Positions 8,931-16,489 of a DNA stretch of 64,000 bases are shown here, one piece after another. The stretch is from Flavobacterium psychrophilum (GTDB lineage: Bacteria; Bacteroidota; Bacteroidia; Flavobacteriales; Flavobacteriaceae): NCBI GenBank assembly GCA_001708385.1, contig CP012388.1, positions 2,728,001-2,792,000 on the forward strand. Reading direction: 5' to 3'. The notes below the pieces were generated by a model, which was not told where the DNA came from, made no database searches, and saw only the letters and a program-made list of their open reading frames with translations. Each line of letters begins with the position of its first letter. Positions within the stretch are counted from its first letter, which is position 1. Position numbers and translations under genes: made by a program.

Positions 8931-9773
8931 TTACCACAATTTCCAGGGTTTCTTTTTGATCAGACTTTTGATGGATAGTATGGTTTCAGGTTTGGACTTT
9001 GTTTTTTCAGATTCAGATTGCATTTCTGCCTGATTTATAAAATTACTAAAAGAGCCTGTTCTACAGTCTATGGCATCATATTCATAGTTCTTATCTATTT
9101 TCAATGTGCCAACTTTTTCAATTAAAATATCTTTTTCAGCTTTTTGAGTTAACGGGAACACCCACCTTATTTCCGGCTTGTTTGTCCAGTTGCCATGATT
9201 CAGAATTAAAACTTCTGTTTCTTCAAAATCTTTTAAAGTAGGCTTTTCAGCCTGATTTAGTCTTGTGTTGGCAATCAGGTTTAACCCGGTATTTGTATCT
9301 AGTGCCTCAAGTACTAAAACACCACCATAATTGTTATTGTTTAATTTGAAGGTAAGGCAATCACCTTTTTCAAATGAAGGCTTTGTTATGACTGTTTTTT
9401 TTCTGGGCTTAGCTTTGGGCTTTTCTGTTTGTAATGTTACAAGAAATTTGTCAAGGGCTTCTTTTCTTTTTTCTATATCTTTCTCGGAAGCGCCAAGCTC
9501 GCGCCACGATGTCGTATCGGCACCAGATTTTATAATTGTAATTACTCTTTCTAAAACAGACGGTTCGAGTTGTTTGTATTCCCACTGGGCTTTTGCCAAA
9601 GCAAACCAAAAATTACTACTGTCGTCAGTATCATTTATTGTATCCTGATTTTCCCTGATTAGCTTTTTAGTTATTTCAGGAACATCCATTCCCTCATTGT
9701 AAAGATCAATGAATTCAGAATAAAAATCAGCATACTTATCGTTTGATGCTATTGCAGTGGCCCAAGTTCCCAT
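8931..9773 (-). CDS. Conserved hypothetical protein beginning MGTW
   Basis: A 280-residue protein. I chose the ATG at 9773 because M-G-T-W is a conserved-looking N-terminus and the alternative start at 9794 is a TTG. Residues 1-115 are mostly helical with many Trp and charged residues. A basic linker (K-P-K-A-K-P-R-K-K) follows, then a beta-rich second half beginning F-E-K-G-D-C-L-T-F-K-L. The opening resembles DUF4259-type proteins, but the match is too short to assign. There is no signal peptide, so it is cytoplasmic. Its function is unknown. Confidence 0.7.
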   Translation of the reverse strand: MGTWATAIASNDKYADFYSEFIDLYNEGMDVPEITKKLIRENQDTINDTDDSSNFWFALAKAQWEYKQLEPSVLERVITIIKSGADTTSWRELGASEKDIEKRKEALDKFLVTLQTEKPKAKPRKKTVITKPSFEKGDCLTFKLNNNNYGGVLVLEALDTNTGLNLIANTRLNQAEKPTLKDFEETEVLILNHGNWTNKPEIRWVFPLTQKAEKDILIEKVGTLKIDKNYEYDAIDCRTGSFSNFINQAEMQSESEKTKSKPETILSIKSLIKKKPWKLW

Positions 9774-9818
9774 ATTAAAAAATTTATCTGCCAAATATAA
9801 AAATTAATTGCATAAAAA

Positions 9819-9845
9819 AACCGCCCACGGTATCCCGGGGCGGTT
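9819..9845 (-). terminator. rng: Terminator of the RNase G gene
   Basis: An 8-bp GC-rich stem (9819-9826 with 9838-9845), an 11-base loop and a T-run on the minus strand, directly after the RNase G stop at 9850. Confidence 0.85.
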
Positions 9846-9849
9846 CTTG

Positions 9850-11406
9850 TTATTCTGCGATAGCGTTTCCTTTGCTATCAAAAAAGCGGTATTCTAAATA
9901 CGTGTAAGCGTCACGTGGTATAATTTTTACCCATTTCTTATGTTCAAAAAACCATTTTGAACGTATCGATGGGAAACCTTTAGTAAGGTATGCGGCCACA
10001 AAAGGGTGTGCATTCAGCACGATTTTTTTGTGGGTCTTCATAATTCTTTCCAGGTCGGCTGTTATGCGGTCAATAACGAGAATAGGGGCTTCAATTTCGC
10101 CGTTAACCCTGTTCGGGTCTTCTTCTCTTGTTTTAATATTAACCTCAGGCCTTACCCTTTGCCTTGTAATCTGGATCAGTCCAAATTTACTAGGAGGCAG
10201 GATCTTGTGTTTTGCTTTATCGTCGCTCATTTCCTCACGTAGAAAATCATACAGCTTTTTCCTGTTATCAGGATTGCCCATATCTATGAAGTCTACAACG
10301 ATAATCCCTCCCATATCCCTTAGTCTCAGCTGTCGTGCAATTTCTGCAGCGGCTATAAGGTTTACTTCAAGGGCGGTATCTTCCTGGCTTAAAGCCTTGT
10401 TTGAGCGGTTACCACTGTTCACATCTATAACGTGAAGGGCTTCGGTGTGTTCTATTATTAAATAGGCACCTTTGCTCATCGATACCGTTTTACCGAAAGA
10501 GGTTTTTATCTGCCTTTCGATGTTGTATTTTTCAAACAACGGCAGTTCTTTACTTTGGTAGTGCTTAACGATACTTGCTTTTTGAGGAGCTATCTCCTGC
10601 AGATAGTCCTTTGTTTGGTAGTACATGTCCTCATCATCAACATAAATACCCGTAAAGGTATCGTTGAATACATCGCGAAGTATAGACGAAGCTTTATTAA
10701 CTTCTCCTAATACTTTACTAGGATGATGGGCACTCGGAAGGCGTTTGCACATTCCTGTCCATTTATCCAGCAAATTTTGCAGGTCTTTGTCCAGTTCGGC
10801 TACTTTTTTTCCTTCGGCTACCGTTCTCACTATTACTCCAAATCCTTTTGGACGTATAGACTGCACGAGTCTCTTAAGGCGGTCTTTTTCATCTTTGGAT
10901 TCTATTTTCTGTGAAATAGAGATCCTGTCTGAAAACGGAACCAAAACAACATATCTTCCGGCAAGTGAAAGCTCTGAGCTTATACGTGGGCCTTTTGTAG
11001 ATATGGGTTCCTTAACTACCTGAACGAGTATAGATTGATTTGAGCTAAGCACGTCGCTTATGGCACCATCTTTATCTATCTCTTTTTCAAAAGGAAAGTT
11101 TTTCAGTGAGTAATCTTTTACTTTACCTGCGCTTACAAGTTTTATGAATTTCATCATCGAGGCCAGGTTGGGACCCAAATCGTGGTAGTGTAAAAATGCA
11201 TCTTTTTCAAAGCCTACATTTACAAAGGCGGCGTTTAAGCCTGCCACGGGTTTGCGGATCTTCGCTATGAAGATATCACCAACAGAAAATTGGTTTTTAT
11301 CTTCGCGCTCGCTGTGTAATTCAATTAGTTTTCCATCTTTTAATAAGGCAAAATCTACGGCTTCAGAACCAGACCTAATAATTAGTTCTTTATTCACACT
11401 GTACAT
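9850..11406 (-). CDS. rng: Ribonuclease E/G family endoribonuclease
   Basis: A 518-residue protein from the ATG at 11406. The frame stays open upstream to 11535, but that part encodes low-complexity sequence overlapping an intergenic repeat-like stretch, and the family begins near N-K-E-L-I-I-R-S. An S1 RNA-binding segment lies at about residues 35-130. The metal-binding aspartates sit in I-D-V-N-S-G-N and V-D-F-I-D-M-G. The length fits RNase G, without the long scaffold tail of RNase E. It processes rRNA and mRNA in the cytoplasm. The gene lies downstream of the small basic protein and HU genes on the same strand. Confidence 0.93.
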   Translation of the reverse strand: MYSVNKELIIRSGSEAVDFALLKDGKLIELHSEREDKNQFSVGDIFIAKIRKPVAGLNAAFVNVGFEKDAFLHYHDLGPNLASMMKFIKLVSAGKVKDYSLKNFPFEKEIDKDGAISDVLSSNQSILVQVVKEPISTKGPRISSELSLAGRYVVLVPFSDRISISQKIESKDEKDRLKRLVQSIRPKGFGVIVRTVAEGKKVAELDKDLQNLLDKWTGMCKRLPSAHHPSKVLGEVNKASSILRDVFNDTFTGIYVDDEDMYYQTKDYLQEIAPQKASIVKHYQSKELPLFEKYNIERQIKTSFGKTVSMSKGAYLIIEHTEALHVIDVNSGNRSNKALSQEDTALEVNLIAAAEIARQLRLRDMGGIIVVDFIDMGNPDNRKKLYDFLREEMSDDKAKHKILPPSKFGLIQITRQRVRPEVNIKTREEDPNRVNGEIEAPILVIDRITADLERIMKTHKKIVLNAHPFVAAYLTKGFPSIRSKWFFEHKKWVKIIPRDAYTYLEYRFFDSKGNAIAE

Positions 11407-11640
11407 TTTTATCCGCAATTGGTTGCCGGTTGTTTGTTGTTGGCTGCCGGATGTGTCCGTCAACTGATAACTATCAACTATCAACTTTTCAGCAGATGGA
11501 TTAAACATTAATTTACAGGTATTTTGTGTACCCATAGGATTTCAGTTTCCAGTTTCAGTCTCATTACTTAGTGCATTAAGCAGCTAAATCTTTCGATCTT
11601 CAATCTTTCAGTTTTCAATCCAATTTTCAATGAACTTAAA
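11407..11640. repeat. Degenerate short-repeat intergenic stretch
   Basis: The leader of the RNase G gene is made of loosely repeated 7- to 10-base words: variants of CAACTATCAACT around 11460-11485, and of TTTCAGT/TTTCAAT around 11545-11635. A similar degenerate text appears near 20820-20845 and 32490-32515. It does not look coding. It may be simple-sequence expansion or a dispersed intergenic repeat family. Confidence 0.45.
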
Positions 11641-11656
11641 AATCATTTAAAACAAG

Positions 11657-11681
11657 AAAAAGTAGTATTAAACTACTTTTT
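11657..11681 (-). terminator. Hairpin overlapping the stop of the 30-residue protein gene
   Basis: A near-symmetric A/T-flanked stem (11657-11665 with 11673-11681) with a T-rich 3' side on both strands. The stop codon of the small basic gene (11675-11673) lies inside one arm. It likely ends transcription from the HU side before the RNase G gene. Confidence 0.65.
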
Positions 11682-11765
11682 CTTCTTGTGACGGTTAGCT
11701 CTCGCTCTTTTCTTACGTTTGTGCGTTGCTACCTTATGTCTTTTTCTTTTTTTACCACTTGGCAT
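11673..11765 (-). CDS. 30-residue AURKAIP1/COX24-type ribosomal protein (bS22-like)
   Basis: A 30-codon gene begins M-P-S-G-K-K-R-K-R-H-K and ends in a run of Lys. Almost half of its residues are Lys or Arg, and it has no acidic residues. This matches the very short AURKAIP1/COX24-domain proteins of Bacteroidota, related to mitochondrial mS38 and mycobacterial bS22, which sit on the small ribosomal subunit. The identification is from memory of the family sequence. It lies between HU (28 bp upstream) and RNase G, all on the minus strand. It is easily missed because of its length. Confidence 0.8.
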   Translation of the reverse strand: MPSGKKRKRHKVATHKRKKRARANRHKKKK

Positions 11766-11793
11766 AATAATGAAAGGGTTAGGTGGTTAATAA

Positions 11794-12090
11794 TTAGTTT
11801 ACTTTAGCCTCAGTATTTGTTTTTACTCCGTCAACAAAAATCTTTGCAGGTTTAAATGCCGGAATATTATGAGCAGGTATTTTGATAGTAGTATTCTTAG
11901 AGATATTCCTACCTGTTTTTTCAGCGCGCGTTTTAATGATAAAACTTCCAAATCCTCTTAGGTATACATTGTCACCAGTCTCAAGAGAGTTTTTCACTTC
12001 TTCCATAAAAGACTCAACTGTTGCTTGTACATCACCTTTTTCAAGGCCAAGTTTCTCCGAAATTTTCGCTACGATGTCTGCTTTCGTCAT
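11794..12090 (-). CDS. HU-family DNA-binding protein
   Basis: A 98-residue HU/IHF-type protein. It opens with M-T-K-A-D-I-V-A-K-I, has the G-F-G-S-F turn near residues 46-50, the arm segment R-N-I-S-K-N-T-T-I-K-I-P, and F-K-P-A-K near residue 80. It bends and compacts DNA as a dimer in the nucleoid. A clear promoter lies upstream, and the bS22-like mini gene follows 28 bp downstream. Confidence 0.95.
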   Translation of the reverse strand: MTKADIVAKISEKLGLEKGDVQATVESFMEEVKNSLETGDNVYLRGFGSFIIKTRAEKTGRNISKNTTIKIPAHNIPAFKPAKIFVDGVKTNTEAKVN

Positions 12091-12129
12091 TTTCTTTCTA
12101 ATTTATGATTGTGTATTTTTTTGAGAGTG

Positions 12130-12161
12130 CAAATATAAGAATTAAAAAAACAATAATTCAA
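12130..12161 (-). promoter_or_regulatory. Promoter of the HU gene
   Basis: On the minus strand a TTG (12161-12159) and the -7 element TATATTTG (12137-12130) are 21 bases apart, matching the Bacteroidota TTG/TAnnTTTG consensus. It lies 40 bp upstream of the HU start. Confidence 0.7.
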
Positions 12162-12195
12162 GGTTAATCTATTAAAATTTAATAACATAAACTTT

Positions 12196-12203
12196 TACTT
12201 TTG
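12196..12203 (+). promoter_or_regulatory. -7 element of the mutY promoter
   Basis: TACTTTTG fits TAnnTTTG, 17 bp upstream of the mutY ATG. I see no convincing -33 TTTG at the right distance, so the leader would be very short and the promoter weak or atypical. Confidence 0.5.
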
Positions 12204-12220
12204 CAAACCACTACATAAAA

Positions 12221-13267
12221 ATGGAATTTTCTAAGTCTTTAATTCATTGGTATTTACAGCATAAACGAGATTTGCCCTGGCGAAAAACCACGGGCGCATA
12301 TCCTATTTGGCTCTCAGAAATAATGCTTCAGCAAACCCGTGTGGCACAGGGATTACCCTATTTTCTGCGTTTTATGGAAGCTTTTCCTACTGTTCAGGAT
12401 ATGGCTTCTGCACCCGAAGAACAGGTGCTAAAACTATGGCAAGGGCTGGGTTACTACTCCCGTGCGCGTAATCTCCATGCTACTTCTAAGCAGGTTGCCT
12501 ACGAAATGGATGGTAAATTCCCCGACAGCTATGCCGGGCTCCTCAAATTAAAAGGAGTGGGCGACTATACCGCAGCCGCGATTGCCTCTATAAGTTATGG
12601 CGAGGCAGTGCCCGTTGTAGACGGTAATGTGTACCGGGTGCTTTCAAGGGTTTTTGGTGTAGATACCGATATTTCGTCGGGAGGCGCAAAGAAACAGTTT
12701 ACAGAGTTGGCGGCCTCGCTAATGCCTAAAAAGCAAGCTTCAGAATTCAATCAGGCAATGATGGAGTTTGGCGCGCTGCAATGTGTGCCTAAAAGTCCCG
12801 ATTGCGGTATCTGTATTTTTAATGCCGATTGCGTTGCTTATAATACAGGTAGGGTAGGGCAGCTTCCCGTGAAGCTCAAGAAAACAAAAGTCACCAATCG
12901 TTATTTTAATTACATAGTTGTTAAAGACAGCAGGGGTTTTAGCGTTGTGCAAAAACGTACAGCAAAAGGCATCTGGCATAATCTTTATGAGTTTCCGCTT
13001 CTGGAAACGCAGTCACTTATCTCCGAAGAGGAAGCTGTTCAGGGTATTCAGAATTTTGAAGGGCTGGGCTTTGTTCCAACAGATATAAAGCTGCTTAATA
13101 ATGAGGTAATTGTGCACAAGTTGTCGCATCAGCATTTGTATATCCGTTTTTGGGAAGTGGTTACAAATGAGCAGGTTAATGGCGCTGTTGCTGTAGATGT
13201 TCTAAAAGCTTTTCCGTTTCCTATCGTTATCCATAATTTTATGGAGAAGCATTGGAGTGATAATTAA
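12221..13267 (+). CDS. mutY: A/G-specific adenine DNA glycosylase
   Basis: A 348-residue MutY. It removes adenine mispaired with 8-oxoguanine. The catalytic Glu is E33 (W-L-S-E-I-M-L-Q-Q), the helix-hairpin-helix is at about residues 109-120 (L-K-G-V-G-D-Y-T), and the catalytic Asp is D134 (V-V-D-G-N-V). The 4Fe-4S ligands follow the C-x6-C-x2-C-x5-C spacing near residue 187. The C-terminal ~120 residues form the NUDIX-like domain that reads 8-oxoG. Next come ssb, gldE and gldD on the same strand, an order typical of gliding Flavobacteriaceae. Confidence 0.96.
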   Translation: MEFSKSLIHWYLQHKRDLPWRKTTGAYPIWLSEIMLQQTRVAQGLPYFLRFMEAFPTVQDMASAPEEQVLKLWQGLGYYSRARNLHATSKQVAYEMDGKFPDSYAGLLKLKGVGDYTAAAIASISYGEAVPVVDGNVYRVLSRVFGVDTDISSGGAKKQFTELAASLMPKKQASEFNQAMMEFGALQCVPKSPDCGICIFNADCVAYNTGRVGQLPVKLKKTKVTNRYFNYIVVKDSRGFSVVQKRTAKGIWHNLYEFPLLETQSLISEEEAVQGIQNFEGLGFVPTDIKLLNNEVIVHKLSHQHLYIRFWEVVTNEQVNGAVAVDVLKAFPFPIVIHNFMEKHWSDN

Positions 13268-13304
13268 AAGTGGTATATTTGATAGAACTAATCAGTATAA
13301 AACC

Positions 13305-13754
13305 ATGAACGGTACCTTAAATAAAGTGATGCTGATAGGGCATTTGGGCGATGATGTTAAACTTCATTATTTTGAAGGAGGCAACTGCATTGGCCGTTTT
13401 CCGCTGGCTACTAACGAAATATACATCAATAAGCAAACCAACGAGAAGATAACATCTACCGAATGGCATAACCTGGTTGTGCGTAATAAAGCCGCTGAAA
13501 TATGCGAAAAGTACCTGAGCAAGGGGGATAAGATATATGTTGAGGGAAGGATAAAATCGCGCCAATGGCAGGGTGAAGATGGTGCTACAAAGTATACTAC
13601 CGAAATTCAGGTAACGGAGTTTACTTTTCTAACCACTAAAAAAGAACTTGATACTACAAAACAGCAGTCGTTTTCCGCACAGGCGGTCAATGAACCTGCA
13701 AAAACGAATTATGATATAAACGTGCCGGGACCAAGTGATGACCTGCCGTTTTAA
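13305..13754 (+). CDS. ssb: Single-stranded DNA-binding protein
   Basis: A 149-residue SSB. I chose the ATG at 13305 because the OB-fold begins at L-N-K-V-M-L-I-G-H-L-G; an earlier in-frame ATG at 13257 would overlap mutY. The OB domain spans about residues 4-110, followed by a short linker and the acidic partner-binding tip D-D-L-P-F. It coats single-stranded DNA and recruits repair and replication proteins. It follows mutY after 37 bp and may be cotranscribed with it. Confidence 0.95.
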   Translation: MNGTLNKVMLIGHLGDDVKLHYFEGGNCIGRFPLATNEIYINKQTNEKITSTEWHNLVVRNKAAEICEKYLSKGDKIYVEGRIKSRQWQGEDGATKYTTEIQVTEFTFLTTKKELDTTKQQSFSAQAVNEPAKTNYDINVPGPSDDLPF

Positions 13755-13776
13755 TGTTTAACCAATACCCGTCATT

Positions 13777-15066
13777 TTGGACCCCGACCCCTCGAGTTTA
13801 ACCTCATTAGACCTTAACCTCATAGCAGGACTGGCAGTAATTGCCATATTACTTTTATGCTCTGCTTTTATATCCGGAACAGAGGTAGCGCTCTTCTCGC
13901 TAACGCCTCAGGATATAGACAAAATCAATCAGAAAAATTCCAGAAAAGGCAGTGTTATAGTTTCGCTTCTCGAAAAGCCTAAGAAACTGCTGGCTACAAT
14001 AGTTGTTACCAATACATTTATCAATATTGCCATTATCATTCTTTTTTTTAGAATGGGCAACAGGCTGTTCGGCAATATTGCGCTACCGTGGCTCAGCTTT
14101 GCTTTGCAGGTAATTATTGTAGCTTTTCTTGTACTGCTTTTTGGTGAAGTTGTTCCCAAACTATATGCAGGCCGTAACAATACCAGGTTTGCAAAAAGAG
14201 TTTGCTATATTTTGTACGGACTTAACAAGATACTTTCTCCCATAAGTGTGCCTATGCGCGAAGTTACGCTGGCGCTTCATAAAAAAGTGGGAATGCAGGG
14301 TAATGGGCTTTCTGTTGACAGGCTTTCGCAGGCATTGGAGCTTACCGATTACGGTGATGCTACACGAGAAGAGCAGAAGATACTTGAAGGGATAGTGTCA
14401 TTTGGTAATACCGATGTTAAGCAGGTAATGAGTCCGCGGATAGATATTTATGCCATAGATGTCGAGTCGCCATTTGGTGAAATTATGAATGGTATAGTAG
14501 ATAAAGGATTTTCGCGAATACCGGTATACCGCGATAATATAGACCAGATAGAAGGAGTGCTGTTCATAAAAGATCTTATTCCGCATATCGATAAGGACGA
14601 TTTTGAGTGGCAAAGCATTATCCGTCCGCCATTTTTTGTTCCGGAAAATAAAAAACTGGATAACCTGCTAAAGGAGTTTCAGACAATGAAAAGCCATTTG
14701 GCTATTGTAGTAGATGAGTACGGTGGCACATCGGGTATTATATCGCTGGAAGATATCCTTGAAGAGATCGTAGGTGATATAAGCGATGAGTTTGATGATG
14801 AAGATATAGTGTACACTCGCATTGATGACCATAATTTTCTTTTTGACGGAAAGATATCGCTCAAAGATTTTTACCGCATTACAGATGTAGAGGAGGAAAA
14901 TTACGAGCAGGCTAAGGGCGAAGCTGAAACGCTTGCCGGGCTTCTGTTGGAGATATGGGGTAATTTTCCGAAAAAAGGACAAAAAATTAGCTTTAATGGC
15001 AATATCTTTACCGTCGAATCAGTTGATAAGAGAAGGATAAAACAAATTAAGGTTACACTTAAATGA
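13777..15066 (+). CDS. gldE: Gliding-motility protein GldE (CNNM/CorC-like membrane protein)
   Basis: A 429-residue membrane protein. Three to four hydrophobic segments at about residues 15-130 form a CNNM-type domain, two CBS domains lie at about 205-330, and a CorC/HlyC C-terminal domain covers about 345-425. In Flavobacterium the gldE gene sits directly before gldD, as here, and GldE is thought to support GldD and the type IX secretion/gliding machinery. The start is a TTG at 13777; no in-frame ATG gives a complete N-terminus. Its stop overlaps the gldD start in an ATGA, so the pair is translationally coupled. Confidence 0.92.
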   Translation: MDPDPSSLTSLDLNLIAGLAVIAILLLCSAFISGTEVALFSLTPQDIDKINQKNSRKGSVIVSLLEKPKKLLATIVVTNTFINIAIIILFFRMGNRLFGNIALPWLSFALQVIIVAFLVLLFGEVVPKLYAGRNNTRFAKRVCYILYGLNKILSPISVPMREVTLALHKKVGMQGNGLSVDRLSQALELTDYGDATREEQKILEGIVSFGNTDVKQVMSPRIDIYAIDVESPFGEIMNGIVDKGFSRIPVYRDNIDQIEGVLFIKDLIPHIDKDDFEWQSIIRPPFFVPENKKLDNLLKEFQTMKSHLAIVVDEYGGTSGIISLEDILEEIVGDISDEFDDEDIVYTRIDDHNFLFDGKISLKDFYRITDVEEENYEQAKGEAETLAGLLLEIWGNFPKKGQKISFNGNIFTVESVDKRRIKQIKVTLK

Positions 15067-15638
15067 ATACTATTAAACGATTAGCGGGTTTTGCTACCAT
15101 TGCCCTTGTGTTTGGTCTTACAATTAGTTGTGGCGGAGAGACGCTTCCAAAACCAAAAGCATACTTAAGGCTGGACTACCCAATGGGTAAATACCTGCCG
15201 CTTGAAGGTAATTGCCCATATACTTTTGGATATAACTCACAGGCTCAGGTGAAATCCAGCCCCGACTGCTGGACAATGACGCTGGAATACCCTAAAATGA
15301 AGGCTACTATTTACCTTAACTATAAGCCTGTAAATAACAATCTCGATGTTTTGTTATTAGATGCTCAAAAGCTTACCTATAAGCAATCTGTTAAGGCAGA
15401 TGATATAAGTGAACAGCCGTTTATTAATACCGAAAAGAAATTATACGGAATGTTTTATGAGGTAGGTGGTAACGCTGCTACCAATGCGCAGTTCTATGTT
15501 ACAGACAGTGTAAGCAATTTTCTTTCGGGATCGGTATATTTCTATGCTAAGCCAAATTTCGACTCGATTATGCCTGCTGCCAGCTATTTACGTGATGATA
15601 TGAGAAATATCATGGAAACTGTGAAGTGGAAGAAATAA
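15063..15638 (+). CDS. gldD: Gliding-motility lipoprotein GldD
   Basis: A 191-residue lipoprotein with a signal peptide ending in the lipobox L-T-I-S-C (C23) and then G-G-E-T. The mature protein begins P-K-P-K-A-Y-L-R-L-D-Y-P and matches GldD, which is required for gliding and type IX secretion in Flavobacterium. The identification rests on the sequence opening and on overlap with gldE. The terminator at 15713-15742 follows it. Confidence 0.93.
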   Translation: MNTIKRLAGFATIALVFGLTISCGGETLPKPKAYLRLDYPMGKYLPLEGNCPYTFGYNSQAQVKSSPDCWTMTLEYPKMKATIYLNYKPVNNNLDVLLLDAQKLTYKQSVKADDISEQPFINTEKKLYGMFYEVGGNAATNAQFYVTDSVSNFLSGSVYFYAKPNFDSIMPAASYLRDDMRNIMETVKWKK

Positions 15639-15649
15639 AAAAATAGCAA

Positions 15650-15706
15650 CGAATTAGCACAAATTGATTTGAGATATTTAGAATAATTTGTGTCATTCGT
15701 GACAGA
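15650..15706. repeat. Degenerate intergenic repeat, AATTTGTG type
   Basis: Words such as GAATTAGCACAAATT and AATTTGTGTCATTCGTG occur here. A related stretch lies at 63233-63262 (AATTTGTGCTAATTTGTG). They look like copies of one dispersed non-coding repeat type with low conservation. Confidence 0.4.
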
Positions 15707-15712
15707 AAAACT

Positions 15713-15742
15713 AAAAAGGGATTCCGACTGGAATCCCTTTTT
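15713..15742. terminator. Bidirectional terminator between gldD and the HMA gene
   Basis: A 13-bp stem (15713-15725 with 15730-15742) with a GACT loop, flanked by A-run and T-run, so it works in both directions. It separates the convergent gldD and HMA-domain genes. Confidence 0.85.
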
Positions 15743-15766
15743 GTTATATCTTGATGTATTGTAAAA

Positions 15767-16324
15767 TTACAAAGTGCCTTTGTCTGCTTTTTTATCATGG
15801 CCACTGCAAGAAGCTTTCTTATCTGTCTTTGCGCCTGCAGCACAACAAGATGGTTTAGCATCTTTAGATTTTTTATCTGCTTTAGCTGTTTTCTCTTTCG
15901 CAGCTTTTTCTTTTTCCTGGTCTGCGCTGTAATACGCTTTGTCGCCAGAGTTTTTAACGTCAGATACTTTGTAAGCACCGTCTGCGATACGCTCTACAGT
16001 TTCAACAAGTTTCTCAGGAGTTTGTTTTGCAGCATCAAAAGAGATGGTTGCTGTTTTTTGGTCAAAATCTACTTTAGCCTGCTCAACACCATCAAGGTCT
16101 GCAAGTTTCTTTTCTATAACAGCAGCACACCCCATTGGGCATGTCATACCGTCAATTTTAAAAGATGTAGTTTCAAGGTTAGCGGCAGTTTCTTTAACCT
16201 GAGTGCTGTCTGTTACAGCTCCTTCGGCAGGAGTTTCAAGGTTGCCGTCTTTAGATGTGTCTTTACAGCTTGCCATAAGAACGGCTGCTAAAGCAAAGAA
16301 TGAAAGTTTTTTTATAAGATTCAT
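15767..16324 (-). CDS. HMA-domain lipoprotein, probable copper binding
   Basis: A 185-residue lipoprotein (lipobox L-M-A-S-C, C20). A heavy-metal-associated domain spans about residues 53-120, with the metal loop G-M-T-C-P-M-G-C. The two Cys (C62, C66) are separated by three residues instead of the usual two, as often seen in Bacteroidota. A Lys/Ala-rich linker follows, then a Cys-rich tail with C-C-A-A-G and C-S-G-H that could bind further metal. It probably traps or passes on copper in the periplasm. No copper ATPase lies next to it. Confidence 0.85.
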   Translation of the reverse strand: MNLIKKLSFFALAAVLMASCKDTSKDGNLETPAEGAVTDSTQVKETAANLETTSFKIDGMTCPMGCAAVIEKKLADLDGVEQAKVDFDQKTATISFDAAKQTPEKLVETVERIADGAYKVSDVKNSGDKAYYSADQEKEKAAKEKTAKADKKSKDAKPSCCAAGAKTDKKASCSGHDKKADKGTL

Positions 16325-16442
16325 GTGTCTTGAGTATTATATTTTAAACAGTTTGCTTAAAAGAGTTTACAAATTTATACAAAAACGTTTTGCAATACTC
16401 ATTATTATGCCTGAAATTTCTCTGTTTAACTATGTATAAATG

Positions 16443-16468
16443 AGAAGGCTGCCCATGGGCAGCCTTCT
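16443..16468 (-). terminator. Perfect 26-bp palindrome after the M16 operon
   Basis: AGAAGGCTGCCC and its complement abut around CATG, giving a strong hairpin 22 bp after the M16 stop. There is no clear T-run, so it may be a 3' stabilising hairpin rather than a classical terminator. Confidence 0.55.
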
Positions 16469-16489
16469 ATATGCAATCAAATAATTATA

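Noticed and set aside
11407..11535. Upstream extension of the RNase G frame
   Set aside because: The extra 43 residues are encoded by degenerate repeat text, and the family starts at the ATG at 11406.
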